64,000 bases of DNA from an uncultured Eubacterium sp. (GCA_910589045.1 CAJUSH010000001.1:87501-151500); one strand, 5' to 3'; numbered from the stretch's first letter, positions 1 to 8,303 are shown. A program made the numbers and translations. The notes: a model not told the origin generated them from the letters alone.

Positions 1-887
1 TAGCTGAGAACGGAAAGCTGGGGACATTGCCGAGTACGGGCAGGTCAGGGTATACCTTTACAGGGTGGTATACGCAGGCAGGCGGCGGAAGTAAAGTGAC
101 GGGAAATGAGGAGATCACGGGAGACGTTACCTATTATGCGCAGTGGAGCAGAAATACACAGAATAATCAAAATGTGTATACGGTTTCTTTTGATGCACAG
201 GGCGGTAGTCCTGTTGCGGTGCAGACCGTAACGGAAAATGGGATTGTGCCGTACATTCCTGCCACTTATAGGGCTGGCTACATTTTTATGGGCTGGTATA
301 CAAATGTCAACGGTTATGGAAGCCAGCTAACAAGTACAACTATTATTACGAATCATACGATTTATTATGCATATTGGCTGACTGCATCCAGTACCAACAA
401 TACAGGGAATGTGATCAGTAATGCAGCAAATACGAATGAGGCAATTGTATTGGTAGGCAATGGCAATGACGGTGAATATGTTCAGATAAATGTACAGGTA
501 GGCCTGTATGACGCACTACAAAGTTATTATCCCTGTAAACCCGGATATGAATTTAAGGGCTGGTATATGGATGTGAATTTTACGCAGCCGGTAACGAAAG
601 ATTCCGGGCTTTCTAATGGCATGAAAATCTATGCAAAATGGGAGAAAATTTATAACTGGAAGCTAAATAAGAAAAAGGCAACCTTAACGGTTGGCAAGAC
701 AACGACATTAAAGGTTACAGGACTTGCTAACAGCAAGGTGACGTGGAAATCCCTGAATCCTAAAATTGCGACTGTTTCTGCAAACGGAAAGGTGAAGGCA
801 AAGAAGGCAGGAAAGGTTAAAATCATTGCAATTACGAAGGACGGCTCCGTTATGGGCTGTACGGTTGTTGTGAAAAAGAAAAAATAG
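1..887 (+). CDS. Secreted InlB-repeat / Ig-like protein, C-terminal part (5' truncated by window edge)
   Basis: The reading frame is open from base 3, so the gene starts outside the window; only the last ~294 codons are visible. What is seen is two typical InlB-type (Listeria-Bacteroides, Flg_new) repeats with the FDAQGG start and GY.F.GWYT core, a third degenerate repeat ending in MKIYAKW, and a C-terminal bacterial Ig-like (BIG2) domain from about base 660 with KVTWKSLNPKIATVS and a lysine-rich end (VKKKK). The protein is closely related to the C-terminus of the next gene (1120-4104), so the two are tandem paralogues. The role is inferred only: an extracellular or cell-surface adhesive protein. 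No LPXTG or other known anchor is visible. A rho-independent terminator follows at 906-942. Confidence 0.85.
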   Translation, partial: AENGKLGTLPSTGRSGYTFTGWYTQAGGGSKVTGNEEITGDVTYYAQWSRNTQNNQNVYTVSFDAQGGSPVAVQTVTENGIVPYIPATYRAGYIFMGWYTNVNGYGSQLTSTTIITNHTIYYAYWLTASSTNNTGNVISNAANTNEAIVLVGNGNDGEYVQINVQVGLYDALQSYYPCKPGYEFKGWYMDVNFTQPVTKDSGLSNGMKIYAKWEKIYNWKLNKKKATLTVGKTTTLKVTGLANSKVTWKSLNPKIATVSANGKVKAKKAGKVKIIAITKDGSVMGCTVVVKKKK

Positions 888-905
888 ACAAGCCGTTAAT
901 TTGAG

Positions 906-942
906 AAATCCCCCAACCATAAAGCGAAATGGTGGGGGATTT
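906..942 (+). terminator. Rho-independent terminator after the truncated InlB-repeat gene
   Basis: The arms AAATCCCCCAACCAT (906-920) and ATGGTGGGGGATTT (929-942) pair around an 8-nt loop, with one unpaired A, and are followed by a T tract. The position 19 bases after the stop fits an end of the first transcription unit. Confidence 0.85.
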
Positions 943-1006
943 TTGTGCAACAGTGAAGCCAAAAGCCAAACAGTTACCATTTTTGTGGAAAAACAGGAAA
1001 ATCATG

Positions 1007-1035
1007 TTGACAAATTTCAGGGCAGCGTGCAAAAT
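1007..1035 (+). promoter_or_regulatory. Candidate sigma-A promoter for the transglutaminase/InlB-repeat gene
   Basis: A perfect -35 TTGACA (1007-1012) lies 17 bases before CAAAAT (1030-1035), a weaker -10. It sits between the upstream terminator and the gene at 1120, so that gene appears to have its own promoter. Confidence 0.45.
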
Positions 1036-1119
1036 CATTTATAAAGATATGATTAAAACATTAACAGCATACTTACCATGTAAACGAAAACAATTTGTGC
1101 CGCAGAAAGGAGTTCTACT

Positions 1120-4104
1120 ATGAATAAAAAGAAGATTTTTGTGTCATTGGTTGCTTTTGTAATGATTTGTTTTTTGGCGCATCCGGTGGAAACGCCGGCG
1201 GCAGAAGGAACCGGTACCTGGACAGAGTATAACGGGGCGCAGTATTATACCTCGGATGACCTGCACGTTCTGGCGCAGTATATGAGCGAGCAGACATCCG
1301 AATATGAACCGCTCGTGCGCATATGCTATGAGGGCGGCGATTTATCTGCATTTCAGAATGTGTCCCTGGGAGGAAGGAGCTATCAGCTGTTTTGGAATAT
1401 GGTATATGCAATTGACGATGCCGATAATTTGAATGATGGCTTTACTCTGCGCTATACGCGCAGCAGCTTCAGCTACAGCTGGCAGCCGGCGGACGGAAGG
1501 TTTTACCTGGATTTCAGTATCGGATATTGCGAGACGAAGGAGCAGATGCTCCAGGCAAATGAGAGGATCAAAGAGGTTGTCAATAAAGAGCTGAAAATCG
1601 GAAAGACCTCCGGTAAAACGGATTACCAGAAGGTTAAGGCGATCCACGATTTCATTTGCGATACGGTAACGTATGATAATTATTCATCGAATTACCGTGC
1701 GGAATATTATGGCTTATTTGAGCCGTACCGGTTTGTGTGTCAGGGGTATACGGTTCTATTTGATAAAATGTGTGAGGAAGCAGGTGTCACGTCCTATATC
1801 ATGAGCGGCACCGGGGATGACGGCCGGGGCAATTGGGGCTCCCATGCGTGGAATTTTGTAAAAATAGAAGAAAACTGGTATTTTATTGATGTTACGTGGG
1901 ATGATGCGTATTGGGATGCAGGAAAGCAGTATACACAAAAATATCCCTATTTCCTGCTGGATGAAGCGCAGTTTATGAAGGAGCATAGTCCGGAAGCGTT
2001 TTTCAGCGGAAAAGAAGTCTATCCCGCGATCTGCGTGTCACCGGGCTATCAGGTTTTAAATTTTGCATCGGAAAAATTTCAATTGACCGTCTCCTTTGAC
2101 AGTCAGGGCGGAAGCGCGGTTGAAAGCCGCAAGCGCGGAATCGAGGCAAAAATAGGCACGCTGCCGGAGGCGCCGGAGAGACGTGGATACACGTTTGAGG
2201 GCTGGTATCCGGACCCGGAAGGGACGGGTGAAAGGCTGACCGAGGATACGAGAATCTATGATCATATGACGTATTATGCAAAATGGGGCAGAAATTCAAT
2301 CGCAGCTTACACCGTAAGCTTCGACGCGCAGGGAGGAAGCGCCGTAGCTTCCATAGTAATAGAAGAAAACGATGTGCCGGGAAGCCTGCCGACGCCCACG
2401 AGGGAGGGCTATACATTTTTAGGCTGGTATACGTCCCCGAGCGGAGGAGAAGCGGTAACGGGAAATGAAAAAGTCACGGAGGATATAACCTATTACGCAC
2501 AGTGGAGGAAAGACACAAAAACTTACACCGTAAGCTTCGACGCGCAGGGAGGAGCGGCGGTAGCGTCCCGGACGGTAGCGGAAGGAGAAAGTGTAGGTAC
2601 GCTGCCGACGCCTGGAAGAGAGGGCTATACATTTACGGGCTGGTATACGCAGGCCGACGGCGGAAACAAAATTACGGGAAATGAAGTGATCACGGAAAAC
2701 GTTACCTATTACGCGCAGTGGAGCAAAAATATTGTAAACTACATCGTAACGTTTAACCCGCAGGGCGGAAGTGAGGTGCCGCCGCAGACGGTAGCGGAAA
2801 ACGGAAGCGTAGGAAGCTTGCCGTATACAGGCAGGGACGGCTTCACGTTTACCGGCTGGTATACGGCCGCAAACGGAGGAACCCGGGTGACGGGAAGTGA
2901 AGTGATCATGGGAAACGTGACCTACTACGCGCAGTGGAGCAAAAATATTATAAGCTATACGGTAAGCTTTGACGCGCAGGGCGGAGAACCCGTAGCGTCC
3001 CGGACGGTAGCGGAAAACGGAAGCATCGGACTTTTGCAGGCAACGAGCAGGAGCGGCTATATATTTCTGGGCTGGTACACGGCAGCAAGCGGTGGAGTGA
3101 GAGTAACGGGAAGTGAAGTCATTACAGGAGATGTGACCCTTTACGCACAGTGGAGCCAGCTGCCCGTAAGCTATACCGTAACCTTTGATGCGCAGGGCGG
3201 AACGGCCGTACCGTCGCGGACGTGCGGGGCAAATGAAAGCATCGGACTTTTGCCGGAAACAAGCAGAAGCGGCTGCACCTTTCTGGGCTGGTACACGGCG
3301 GCGAGCGGCGGCAGCAGGGTTACGGGAAGCGAAGTGATCACGGGAGATGTGACCTATTATGCGCAGTGGGCCGGGATTACGCAGACCCGCCCAAATGTAT
3401 ATACGGTTACATTTGATGCGCAGGGCGGCAACCCGGTTGCGCCGCAGACGGTAACGGAAAATGGCAGGCTGTCATATATCCCCGGTACATATAGAGACGG
3501 CTACATTTTTATGGGCTGGTATACGGGCATCAGCGGTTATGGAAGCCAGCTCACAGGTGCAACCACAATTACGAACCATACGGTTTACTATGCGTATTGG
3601 CTGGCCGTATCCTTCACCAACAATACGGGCAGCGTAGTAAATAACACGGCAAATACGAATGGAGCAGTGGTATGGCTCGGTGATGAGGGAGCATATATAC
3701 AGGTAAACGCACAGGTAGGCCTGTACGAATCCCTGCAGGGCTATTATCCCGGCAAAGCAGGGTACAATTTTAAGGGCTGGTATTTGGATGCGGGCCTGAC
3801 ACAGCCGGTCACAAAGGATACCGGGCTTTCGAACGGCATGAAAATCTATGCCAGGTGGGAAAAAATCAATAACTGGAAGCTCAACAAAAAGAAGGCAGTC
3901 TTAACGGTCGGCAAGACAATTACATTAAAAATTGCAGGTCTTTCCAACAGCAAGATTACATGGAAGTCCATGAATCCGAAGCTTGCATCCGTCTCCGCGA
4001 AGGGAAAGGTGAAGGCCAAGAAGGCCGGAACGGTGAAAATTGTTGCAATTACGGAGGACGGCTCCGTTATGAGCTGTAAGGTTATAGTGAAAAAGAAGAA
4101 ATAG
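1120..4104 (+). CDS. Secreted transglutaminase-like protein with seven InlB-type repeats and C-terminal Ig-like domain
   Basis: The 994-residue protein starts at ATG 1120 behind AGAAAGGAG. Residues 1-28 form a signal peptide (KKK, hydrophobic core, small residues before AAEG). Residues ~150-290 are a transglutaminase-like domain with an apparent Cys-His-Asp triad: FVCQGY (~207), SHAWNF (~245) and FIDVTWDD (~257). About seven InlB-type repeats (FDAQGG...GWYT...YYAQW), each ~70-75 residues, follow from ~325 to ~840. A degenerate eighth repeat and a BIG2-like domain ending in VKKKK complete it. By family knowledge the repeats form stalk-like extracellular modules, and the papain-like fold may cleave or cross-link proteins or peptidoglycan; the substrate is unknown. 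There is no sortase motif, so the mode of attachment is unclear. Several repeats are near-identical at DNA level, a sign of recent internal duplication. Confidence 0.9.
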   Translation: MNKKKIFVSLVAFVMICFLAHPVETPAAEGTGTWTEYNGAQYYTSDDLHVLAQYMSEQTSEYEPLVRICYEGGDLSAFQNVSLGGRSYQLFWNMVYAIDDADNLNDGFTLRYTRSSFSYSWQPADGRFYLDFSIGYCETKEQMLQANERIKEVVNKELKIGKTSGKTDYQKVKAIHDFICDTVTYDNYSSNYRAEYYGLFEPYRFVCQGYTVLFDKMCEEAGVTSYIMSGTGDDGRGNWGSHAWNFVKIEENWYFIDVTWDDAYWDAGKQYTQKYPYFLLDEAQFMKEHSPEAFFSGKEVYPAICVSPGYQVLNFASEKFQLTVSFDSQGGSAVESRKRGIEAKIGTLPEAPERRGYTFEGWYPDPEGTGERLTEDTRIYDHMTYYAKWGRNSIAAYTVSFDAQGGSAVASIVIEENDVPGSLPTPTREGYTFLGWYTSPSGGEAVTGNEKVTEDITYYAQWRKDTKTYTVSFDAQGGAAVASRTVAEGESVGTLPTPGREGYTFTGWYTQADGGNKITGNEVITENVTYYAQWSKNIVNYIVTFNPQGGSEVPPQTVAENGSVGSLPYTGRDGFTFTGWYTAANGGTRVTGSEVIMGNVTYYAQWSKNIISYTVSFDAQGGEPVASRTVAENGSIGLLQATSRSGYIFLGWYTAASGGVRVTGSEVITGDVTLYAQWSQLPVSYTVTFDAQGGTAVPSRTCGANESIGLLPETSRSGCTFLGWYTAASGGSRVTGSEVITGDVTYYAQWAGITQTRPNVYTVTFDAQGGNPVAPQTVTENGRLSYIPGTYRDGYIFMGWYTGISGYGSQLTGATTITNHTVYYAYWLAVSFTNNTGSVVNNTANTNGAVVWLGDEGAYIQVNAQVGLYESLQGYYPGKAGYNFKGWYLDAGLTQPVTKDTGLSNGMKIYARWEKINNWKLNKKKAVLTVGKTITLKIAGLSNSKITWKSMNPKLASVSAKGKVKAKKAGTVKIVAITEDGSVMSCKVIVKKKK

Positions 4105-4143
4105 ACAATGGGGCCGGCAGAACCGAAAAGGAGCATTGCGCAT

Positions 4144-4512
4144 ATGACGATCAAACGAATCAACGGAGAGTTCTCCGTATGTAAGCTGCGGGATTATTCC
4201 GAGGTGGATTTAAATGCAAAATACTGCTTTGTCGGAAAAACAGACGAGGAGCATTCGCTGGTCTGTCTGACGACAGATGTGCCGGAGCATGTGCTTGAAC
4301 GTGAGGACGGCTGGCGGGCATTTCGGATTGAGGGTGTGCTGGATTTTTCACTCATAGGAATACTCGCGCGCATATCGGGGCTTCTGGCGGAGCAGAGCAT
4401 CGGGATTTTTGTTGTTTCGACCTATCAGACGGATTATATTTTAACAAAAAAGGAGCAGTTTGAAAGAGCATTGGAAGTGCTTTCCCGTGCGGGGTATGCG
4501 CTGATGAGATAA
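4144..4512 (+). CDS. ACT-domain protein (CASTOR/ACT_7-like)
   Basis: The ATG at 4144 is preferred over the ATG at 4108 because AAAAGGAG (4126-4133) lies 10 bases before it; this gives 122 residues. The second half (FSLIGILARIS..LAEQSIGIFVVSTYQTDYIL) has the beta-alpha-beta look of a small-molecule binding ACT domain, and the N-terminal half resembles the first domain of two-ACT 'CASTOR-like' proteins. The family is thought to bind amino acids, but no ligand can be read from the sequence. It begins 39 bases after the InlB-repeat gene with no terminator between. It is followed immediately, in the same frame, by the remains of a P-loop gene. Confidence 0.8.
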   Translation: MTIKRINGEFSVCKLRDYSEVDLNAKYCFVGKTDEEHSLVCLTTDVPEHVLEREDGWRAFRIEGVLDFSLIGILARISGLLAEQSIGIFVVSTYQTDYILTKKEQFERALEVLSRAGYALMR

Positions 4513-4697
4513 AAATGGAATGATGGAGGAGCACCTCCGGTTATTTTAATTGCAGGCGCATCCCACACGGGCAAGACTGCATTTGGACAGCGGCTGTCGG
4601 AAGCATATCAATATCCGTATTTTTCAATGGATCATTTGATCCGCAGCGGAAATATTCAGCTGACACCGCTGAGCGATGATGAGGCCCTGACGGCTTC
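4513..4697 (+). pseudogene. Remnant of a P-loop ATP-binding (small-molecule kinase-like) gene
   Basis: Directly after the ACT stop codon, and in the same frame, the DNA encodes WNDGGAPPVILIAGASHTGKT, where GASHTGKT is a good Walker A motif. It continues with an RLSEAYQYPYFSMDH..LIRSGN..LTPLSDDEALTA stretch. No ATG is in frame at its start. Homology-like sequence stops near 4697, at the end of the convergent DUF308 gene. From memory, related Lachnospiraceae kinases have a few extra residues between the DHL and IRSGN segments and continue for about another 150 residues. The piece is therefore read as the 5' end of a gene that lost its start, a short internal segment and its 3' part. Confidence 0.65.
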
Positions 4698-5237
4698 CTA
4701 TTCCCTCAGCGTGCCTGCAATCTGCTGCACGCCGAACAGCAGCAGACAGATACCGATAAAAATGCCGAGCATCGAGATGATCATGCCGGGGCGTATGAAG
4801 ATGACAATGGCTACAAGGATGAGCAGTGCGCCATTGATCATCTGTGTATTGTAGTTGTTAATGTGCATGGAAATATCGGCCTGCAGTCGACGCAGGTTGG
4901 ATGCCACGAGCAGACGGATGACGCCGAGCGTCGCGATCCATGCCGCGAAAATGTAAATGATGAAAGTGCCGACCAGCGCCTGGAAAAAATTGCTGATAAT
5001 GAGTGCGGCGCCAAACAGCAGTGAAATCACGGCACCAATCAGTTCATAATTTTCCGCAAAGCCCAGCGACTTCCGCTCCTGCCAGATGCCGATCTTGCTG
5101 ATCGCATGGACGATCATGAAAATGCCCACAATCCAGGCCATAACCGTGACCGTGGCAGATGGGGAAACAATACAGTAAATGCCGGCAACCGACAGTGCGG
5201 CACCGATTACAAGTCTTATCATCTTATATGCGTTCAT
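4698..5237 (-). CDS. HdeD/DUF308-family integral membrane protein
   Basis: This 179-residue protein has five to six hydrophobic segments with the short-loop, paired-helix pattern of the HdeD/DUF308 family (for example VIGAALSVAGIYCIV, VMAWIVGIFMIVHA, ISLLFGAALIISNFF, MIISMLGIFIGICLLLFG). Its start codon at 5237 has GAAAGGAG about 7 bases upstream on the minus strand. In enterobacteria HdeD is linked to acid resistance; in Clostridia the role is unknown. It is divergent from the alarmone synthetase gene, and its 3' end abuts the P-loop pseudogene. Confidence 0.8.
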   Translation of the reverse strand: MNAYKMIRLVIGAALSVAGIYCIVSPSATVTVMAWIVGIFMIVHAISKIGIWQERKSLGFAENYELIGAVISLLFGAALIISNFFQALVGTFIIYIFAAWIATLGVIRLLVASNLRRLQADISMHINNYNTQMINGALLILVAIVIFIRPGMIISMLGIFIGICLLLFGVQQIAGTLRE

Positions 5238-5264
5238 CTCAAACTCCTTTCAAAACACCGTTTC

Positions 5265-5292
5265 TTGACGGCCAACAGGTTTGTGGTATAAT
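5265..5292 (+). promoter_or_regulatory. Promoter of the alarmone synthetase gene (extended -10)
   Basis: TTGACG (5265-5270), a 16-base spacer and TGG-TATAAT (5284-5292) give a strong sigma-A promoter with an extended -10. The predicted start point is near 5299, inside a dyad described separately. Confidence 0.75.
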
Positions 5293-5296
5293 ATGA

Positions 5297-5327
5297 GCAC
5301 TTAGCGAGGTATTATCGAGCTTAGTGC
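5297..5327 (+). promoter_or_regulatory. Dyad at the transcription start of the alarmone synthetase gene
   Basis: GCACTTAGC (5297-5305) and GCTTAGTGC (5319-5327) form a 9-bp inverted repeat with one mismatch. The predicted +1 falls inside the left arm, so an operator is as likely as an RNA hairpin. The sequence from 5283 to 5320 recurs at 40917-40954 in front of an unrelated gene. Confidence 0.5.
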
Positions 5328-5389
5328 GAAACCACTTCTAAATTATAGTATAGCCTAAAACTGTCAAATTGAAAAGGATGGAACGACGA

Positions 5390-6166
5390 ATGAGGAATGA
5401 TTTTTTACCGATTAACGAGGAACATGCGGGATCAGGGGACAATCCGTTGTTCATGGTGCCGGCAGTAGATAAAAGTATATTTGATCAGGCGATGAAGCTG
5501 GCGGGAACCGTGGTGGATTACCGGGAGCTGCGCATGATGTACAGCTGTGCGATCAAGGAGGTACGGACAAAATTTGATGTATTAAATTCCGAGTTTAATG
5601 TGCGCTATCAGCGCAATCCGATTGCGTCCATCACCTCACGTTTAAAGAGCAGCGCGAGCATTATGGAAAAGCTGCACAAGCTGAATATGTCGTTTTCCGT
5701 GGACCACGTCAACGAGAACCTGCATGACGTGGCGGGCATCCGGGTGATCTGCCACTACATAGACGACATTTACCGGCTGGCGCAGGCGTTGGCAAAGCAG
5801 GACGATATCACGGTTTTAAACTTCAAGGATTACATTAAAAATCCGAAGCCAAACGGTTACCGGAGCTATCACATGATTGTGAGTGTCCCGGTCTTTTTCT
5901 CCGATCAGACGCGGGAGATGAAGGTGGAGGTGCAGATCCGCACGATTGCAATGGATTTCTGGGCGAGCCTGGAGCACCAGCTGAAATATAAAAAGGAGCT
6001 GCCTGACCAGCAGCATATCGTGGAGAAGTTGACGCAGTGTGCGACGCAGATTGCGGAGGTGGATGCGCAGATGCTGGAAATCCGGCAGCAGATCGAGCAG
6101 GCGGAGGACGAGCCGACGGAGGAGGATCTGCTCTTTGAAAAGCTGCGGCGCATTGATATGGTCTGA
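5390..6166 (+). CDS. Small alarmone synthetase, RelA/SpoT-domain (RelQ-like) (p)ppGpp synthetase
   Basis: The ATG at 5390 (258 residues) is chosen because AAAAGGA lies 11-12 bases before it; a TTG at 5369 and an ATG at 5378 are in frame but have no better site. The synthetase signatures are visible: RLKSSASIMEKL, DVAGIRVICHYIDDIYRL, GYRSYHMIVSV (substrate binding) and VEVQIRTIAMDFWASLEHQLKYK. There is no HD hydrolase, TGS or ACT domain, and the length fits small synthetases of the RelQ type. The C-terminus is an acidic helix. By family knowledge it transfers pyrophosphate from ATP to GDP or GTP in stress signalling. It has its own strong promoter with an unusual conserved leader, and it is followed 15 bases later by an AlkD-like gene. 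Confidence 0.9.
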   Translation: MRNDFLPINEEHAGSGDNPLFMVPAVDKSIFDQAMKLAGTVVDYRELRMMYSCAIKEVRTKFDVLNSEFNVRYQRNPIASITSRLKSSASIMEKLHKLNMSFSVDHVNENLHDVAGIRVICHYIDDIYRLAQALAKQDDITVLNFKDYIKNPKPNGYRSYHMIVSVPVFFSDQTREMKVEVQIRTIAMDFWASLEHQLKYKKELPDQQHIVEKLTQCATQIAEVDAQMLEIRQQIEQAEDEPTEEDLLFEKLRRIDMV

Positions 6167-6181
6167 TGACAGGAGGTATTT

Positions 6182-6886
6182 ATGGATGACAGAGGGGCGG
6201 TTATTTGCCGGATACGGGAAGCGCTTTTTTCGATGAAGGATGAGGGTTATCAGAAATTTCAAAGCAAGCTGATTCCAAATATCGAGTCTGACAGGGTCAT
6301 CGGTGTGCGGACACCCGAGCTGCGGAAGTATGCAAAGCAGCTTGGAAAGACGGAGGATGCGGACATTTTTCTGGCGGAGCTTCCCCACCATTATTATGAA
6401 GAAAATAATCTGCACGGATTTCTGCTGGAGCAGATCAAGGATTATGATACGTGCATCGCGGCGTGGAACCGCTTTCTGCCCTATGTGGACAACTGGGCGA
6501 CATGTGATATGCCATCGCCGAAGGTATTTAAAGTGCACCTTCCGGAGCTTCTCACGCAAATCCGGTGCTGGATGAATTCCGGTGAGACGTACACGGTGCG
6601 CTTCGGAATCGGGATGCTTATGCGGTATTATCTCGAGGATGAAACCTTTTCGCCGGAGTATCCGGACTGGGTGGCGGCGGTGCGCTCACAGGAGTACTAC
6701 ATCAATATGATGGTGGCGTGGTATTTTGCGACAGCGCTGGCGAAGCAGTGGGAGCATGTGATTTTCTGTATAGAAGAGCAGAGACTCTCGCCGTGGTGTC
6801 ACGCAAAGGCCATTCAAAAGGCGGTGGAGAGCAGCCGTATTACGCCGGAGCAGAAAAACTATCTGCGGGGACTGCGCCGGAAATAG
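6182..6886 (+). CDS. AlkD-like DNA alkylation repair protein (HEAT-repeat DNA glycosylase family)
   Basis: The 234-residue protein has the start RBS AGGAGG at 6171-6176. It shows the AlkD/ALK pattern: KLIPNIESDRVIGVRTPELRKYAK near the N-terminus, then helical repeats with YEENNLHGFLLEQI, WATCDMPSPKVF and YTVRFGIGMLMRYYL, ending with WCHAKAIQKAVES..I. AlkD proteins excise N3- and N7-alkylated purines without base flipping; close relatives without activity exist, so activity is inferred. The gene follows the alarmone synthetase by 15 bases and probably shares its transcript. Confidence 0.85.
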   Translation: MDDRGAVICRIREALFSMKDEGYQKFQSKLIPNIESDRVIGVRTPELRKYAKQLGKTEDADIFLAELPHHYYEENNLHGFLLEQIKDYDTCIAAWNRFLPYVDNWATCDMPSPKVFKVHLPELLTQIRCWMNSGETYTVRFGIGMLMRYYLEDETFSPEYPDWVAAVRSQEYYINMMVAWYFATALAKQWEHVIFCIEEQRLSPWCHAKAIQKAVESSRITPEQKNYLRGLRRK

Positions 6887-6909
6887 AAACGGGCAGCCGC
6901 AAAACAATA

Positions 6910-6943
6910 TTTACAAGTTTAGACAATCATGTTAAGATTGTCT
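6910..6943 (+). promoter_or_regulatory. fprA promoter with overlapping 8-bp inverted repeat
   Basis: TTTACA (6910-6915) and TAAGAT (6933-6938) are separated by 17 bases. A perfect inverted repeat AGACAATC (6921-6928) / GATTGTCT (6936-6943) with a 7-base spacer covers the spacer and -10. That placement suggests repressor binding, or a start-proximal hairpin. Confidence 0.5.
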
Positions 6944-6974
6944 CTAGCAGAAAAACAATAGGAGGATATGTGTA

Positions 6975-8141
6975 ATGAAAGAAACAACTATTTCAGAAAG
7001 CATCATTTATATAGGCGCTGACGACAAGACGCTTGACTTGTTTGAAAGTCAGTATCTCGTGCCGAACGGAGTCTCTTATAATTCGTATGTCATTTTAGAT
7101 GAAAAGATCGCGGTTATGGATACGGTCGATGCCCGGGCAACGGAAGAATGGTTTAAAAACCTGGAGGGCGCGCTTGCGGGACGCACACCGGATTATCTGA
7201 TCGTTTCGCATATGGAGCCTGACCATGCGGCAAACATTGCTAAGGCTGCGGAAAAATATCCGGACATGCAGATCGTGGCAAACGCAAAGACTTTCCCGAT
7301 GATGAAGCAGTTCTTCGGCACGGATTTTGCAGGGCGCAGCGTGACAGTCGCAGAAGGGGATACGCTCCCGCTCGGCAGCCATACGCTGAGCTTTATCATG
7401 GCGCCCATGGTACATTGGCCGGAGGTTATGATTACTTACGAGTCCAGCGAGAAGGTGCTCTTTTCCGCGGACGGCTTCGGTAAATTCGGCGCCCTTGACA
7501 CCGAGGAGGACTGGGCGTGTGAGGCGCGCCGCTATTACTTTAATATTGTAGGAAAATACGGTGCTTCTGTGCAGGCGTTGCTGAAGAAGGCGGCAGCACT
7601 GGATATTCAGATGATCTGCCCGCTTCACGGTCCGATCTTAAAGGAGAATTTAAGCTACTATATTGATAAGTACCAGACCTGGAGCAGCTATGCGCCGGAG
7701 GATCAGGGAATCTTTGTTGCATCCGCATCCATCCACGGAAATACAAAGGCCGCGGCCGAAAAGCTGGTGGAAAAGCTGAAGGCAAAGACCGACTTGAAGG
7801 TGGCCTTTACAGACCTGACGAGGGACGATATGGCGGAGGCTGTAGAGGATGCGTTCCGCTATGACCGCCTGGTTGTATGCTGCCCGACCTACGATGCGGG
7901 ACTGTTTCCGGTTATGGAGGACTTCCTTCATCACCTGAAGGCGAAGGCTTACCAGAAGCGCACCGTTGGTTTTGTGGAGAATGGTACATGGGCGCCTACG
8001 GCCGGAAAGCAGATGCGCGCCGCATTTGAGGGCATGAAGGAGATCCGGCTTTTAGACCCCACCGTGACAATCCGTTCAACCCTGAATGCAGCTTCCGAAG
8101 CACAGATGGATGCTTTGGTAGAAGCACTTTTAGACGCATAA
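6975..8141 (+). CDS. fprA: FprA-type flavodiiron protein (O2/NO reductase)
   Basis: The 388-residue protein has an N-terminal metallo-beta-lactamase-like diiron domain with the HxExDH ligand set (HMEPDHAANI, ~residue 79), a further His in MVHWPEVM (~147), Asp in SADGFGKFGA (~166) and His in CPLHGP (~227). A C-terminal flavodoxin domain follows (VASASIHGNTKAAAE, ~250; CCPTYDAGLFPVMEDFLHHL). The length matches class A flavodiiron proteins. In anaerobes these reduce O2 to water or NO to N2O using electrons from rubredoxin or F420 systems; no rubredoxin gene is adjacent here. The RBS AGGAGG is at 6961-6965. It is monocistronic in appearance, with its own promoter and an operator-like dyad, which fits oxidative or nitrosative control. 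Confidence 0.92.
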   Translation: MKETTISESIIYIGADDKTLDLFESQYLVPNGVSYNSYVILDEKIAVMDTVDARATEEWFKNLEGALAGRTPDYLIVSHMEPDHAANIAKAAEKYPDMQIVANAKTFPMMKQFFGTDFAGRSVTVAEGDTLPLGSHTLSFIMAPMVHWPEVMITYESSEKVLFSADGFGKFGALDTEEDWACEARRYYFNIVGKYGASVQALLKKAAALDIQMICPLHGPILKENLSYYIDKYQTWSSYAPEDQGIFVASASIHGNTKAAAEKLVEKLKAKTDLKVAFTDLTRDDMAEAVEDAFRYDRLVVCCPTYDAGLFPVMEDFLHHLKAKAYQKRTVGFVENGTWAPTAGKQMRAAFEGMKEIRLLDPTVTIRSTLNAASEAQMDALVEALLDA

Positions 8142-8242
8142 GCTTTTGCAGCAGACCGGAGCCGGGAAAAACCCGGCTCTGAATTGTTAAAATGTCAGAA
8201 AACTATAAAGTTTTTTAAAAAATATCCGATAAATATGATAAC

Positions 8243-8303
8243 AGAGACAAAGAATTCTTGTAACTGCGGTGCCGGTAAGCAGTCGGGCAGTCAAAAAGTC
8301 TCT
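8243..8303 (+). promoter_or_regulatory. Possible structured 5' leader of the small gene at 8353
   Basis: AGAGAC (8243-8248) can pair with GTCTCT (8298-8303). Inside are a perfect AAGAATTCTT palindrome (8250-8259) and ACTGC (8263-8267) / GCAGT (8279-8283). A TATGAT at 8234-8239 could be a -10, but its -35 is poor. No known riboswitch consensus was recognised. Confidence 0.3.

Noticed and set aside
8159..8179. GAGCCGGG/CCCGGCTC hairpin after fprA as a terminator
   Set aside because: The stem is perfect, but no T tract follows on either strand, so it was not annotated as a terminator.
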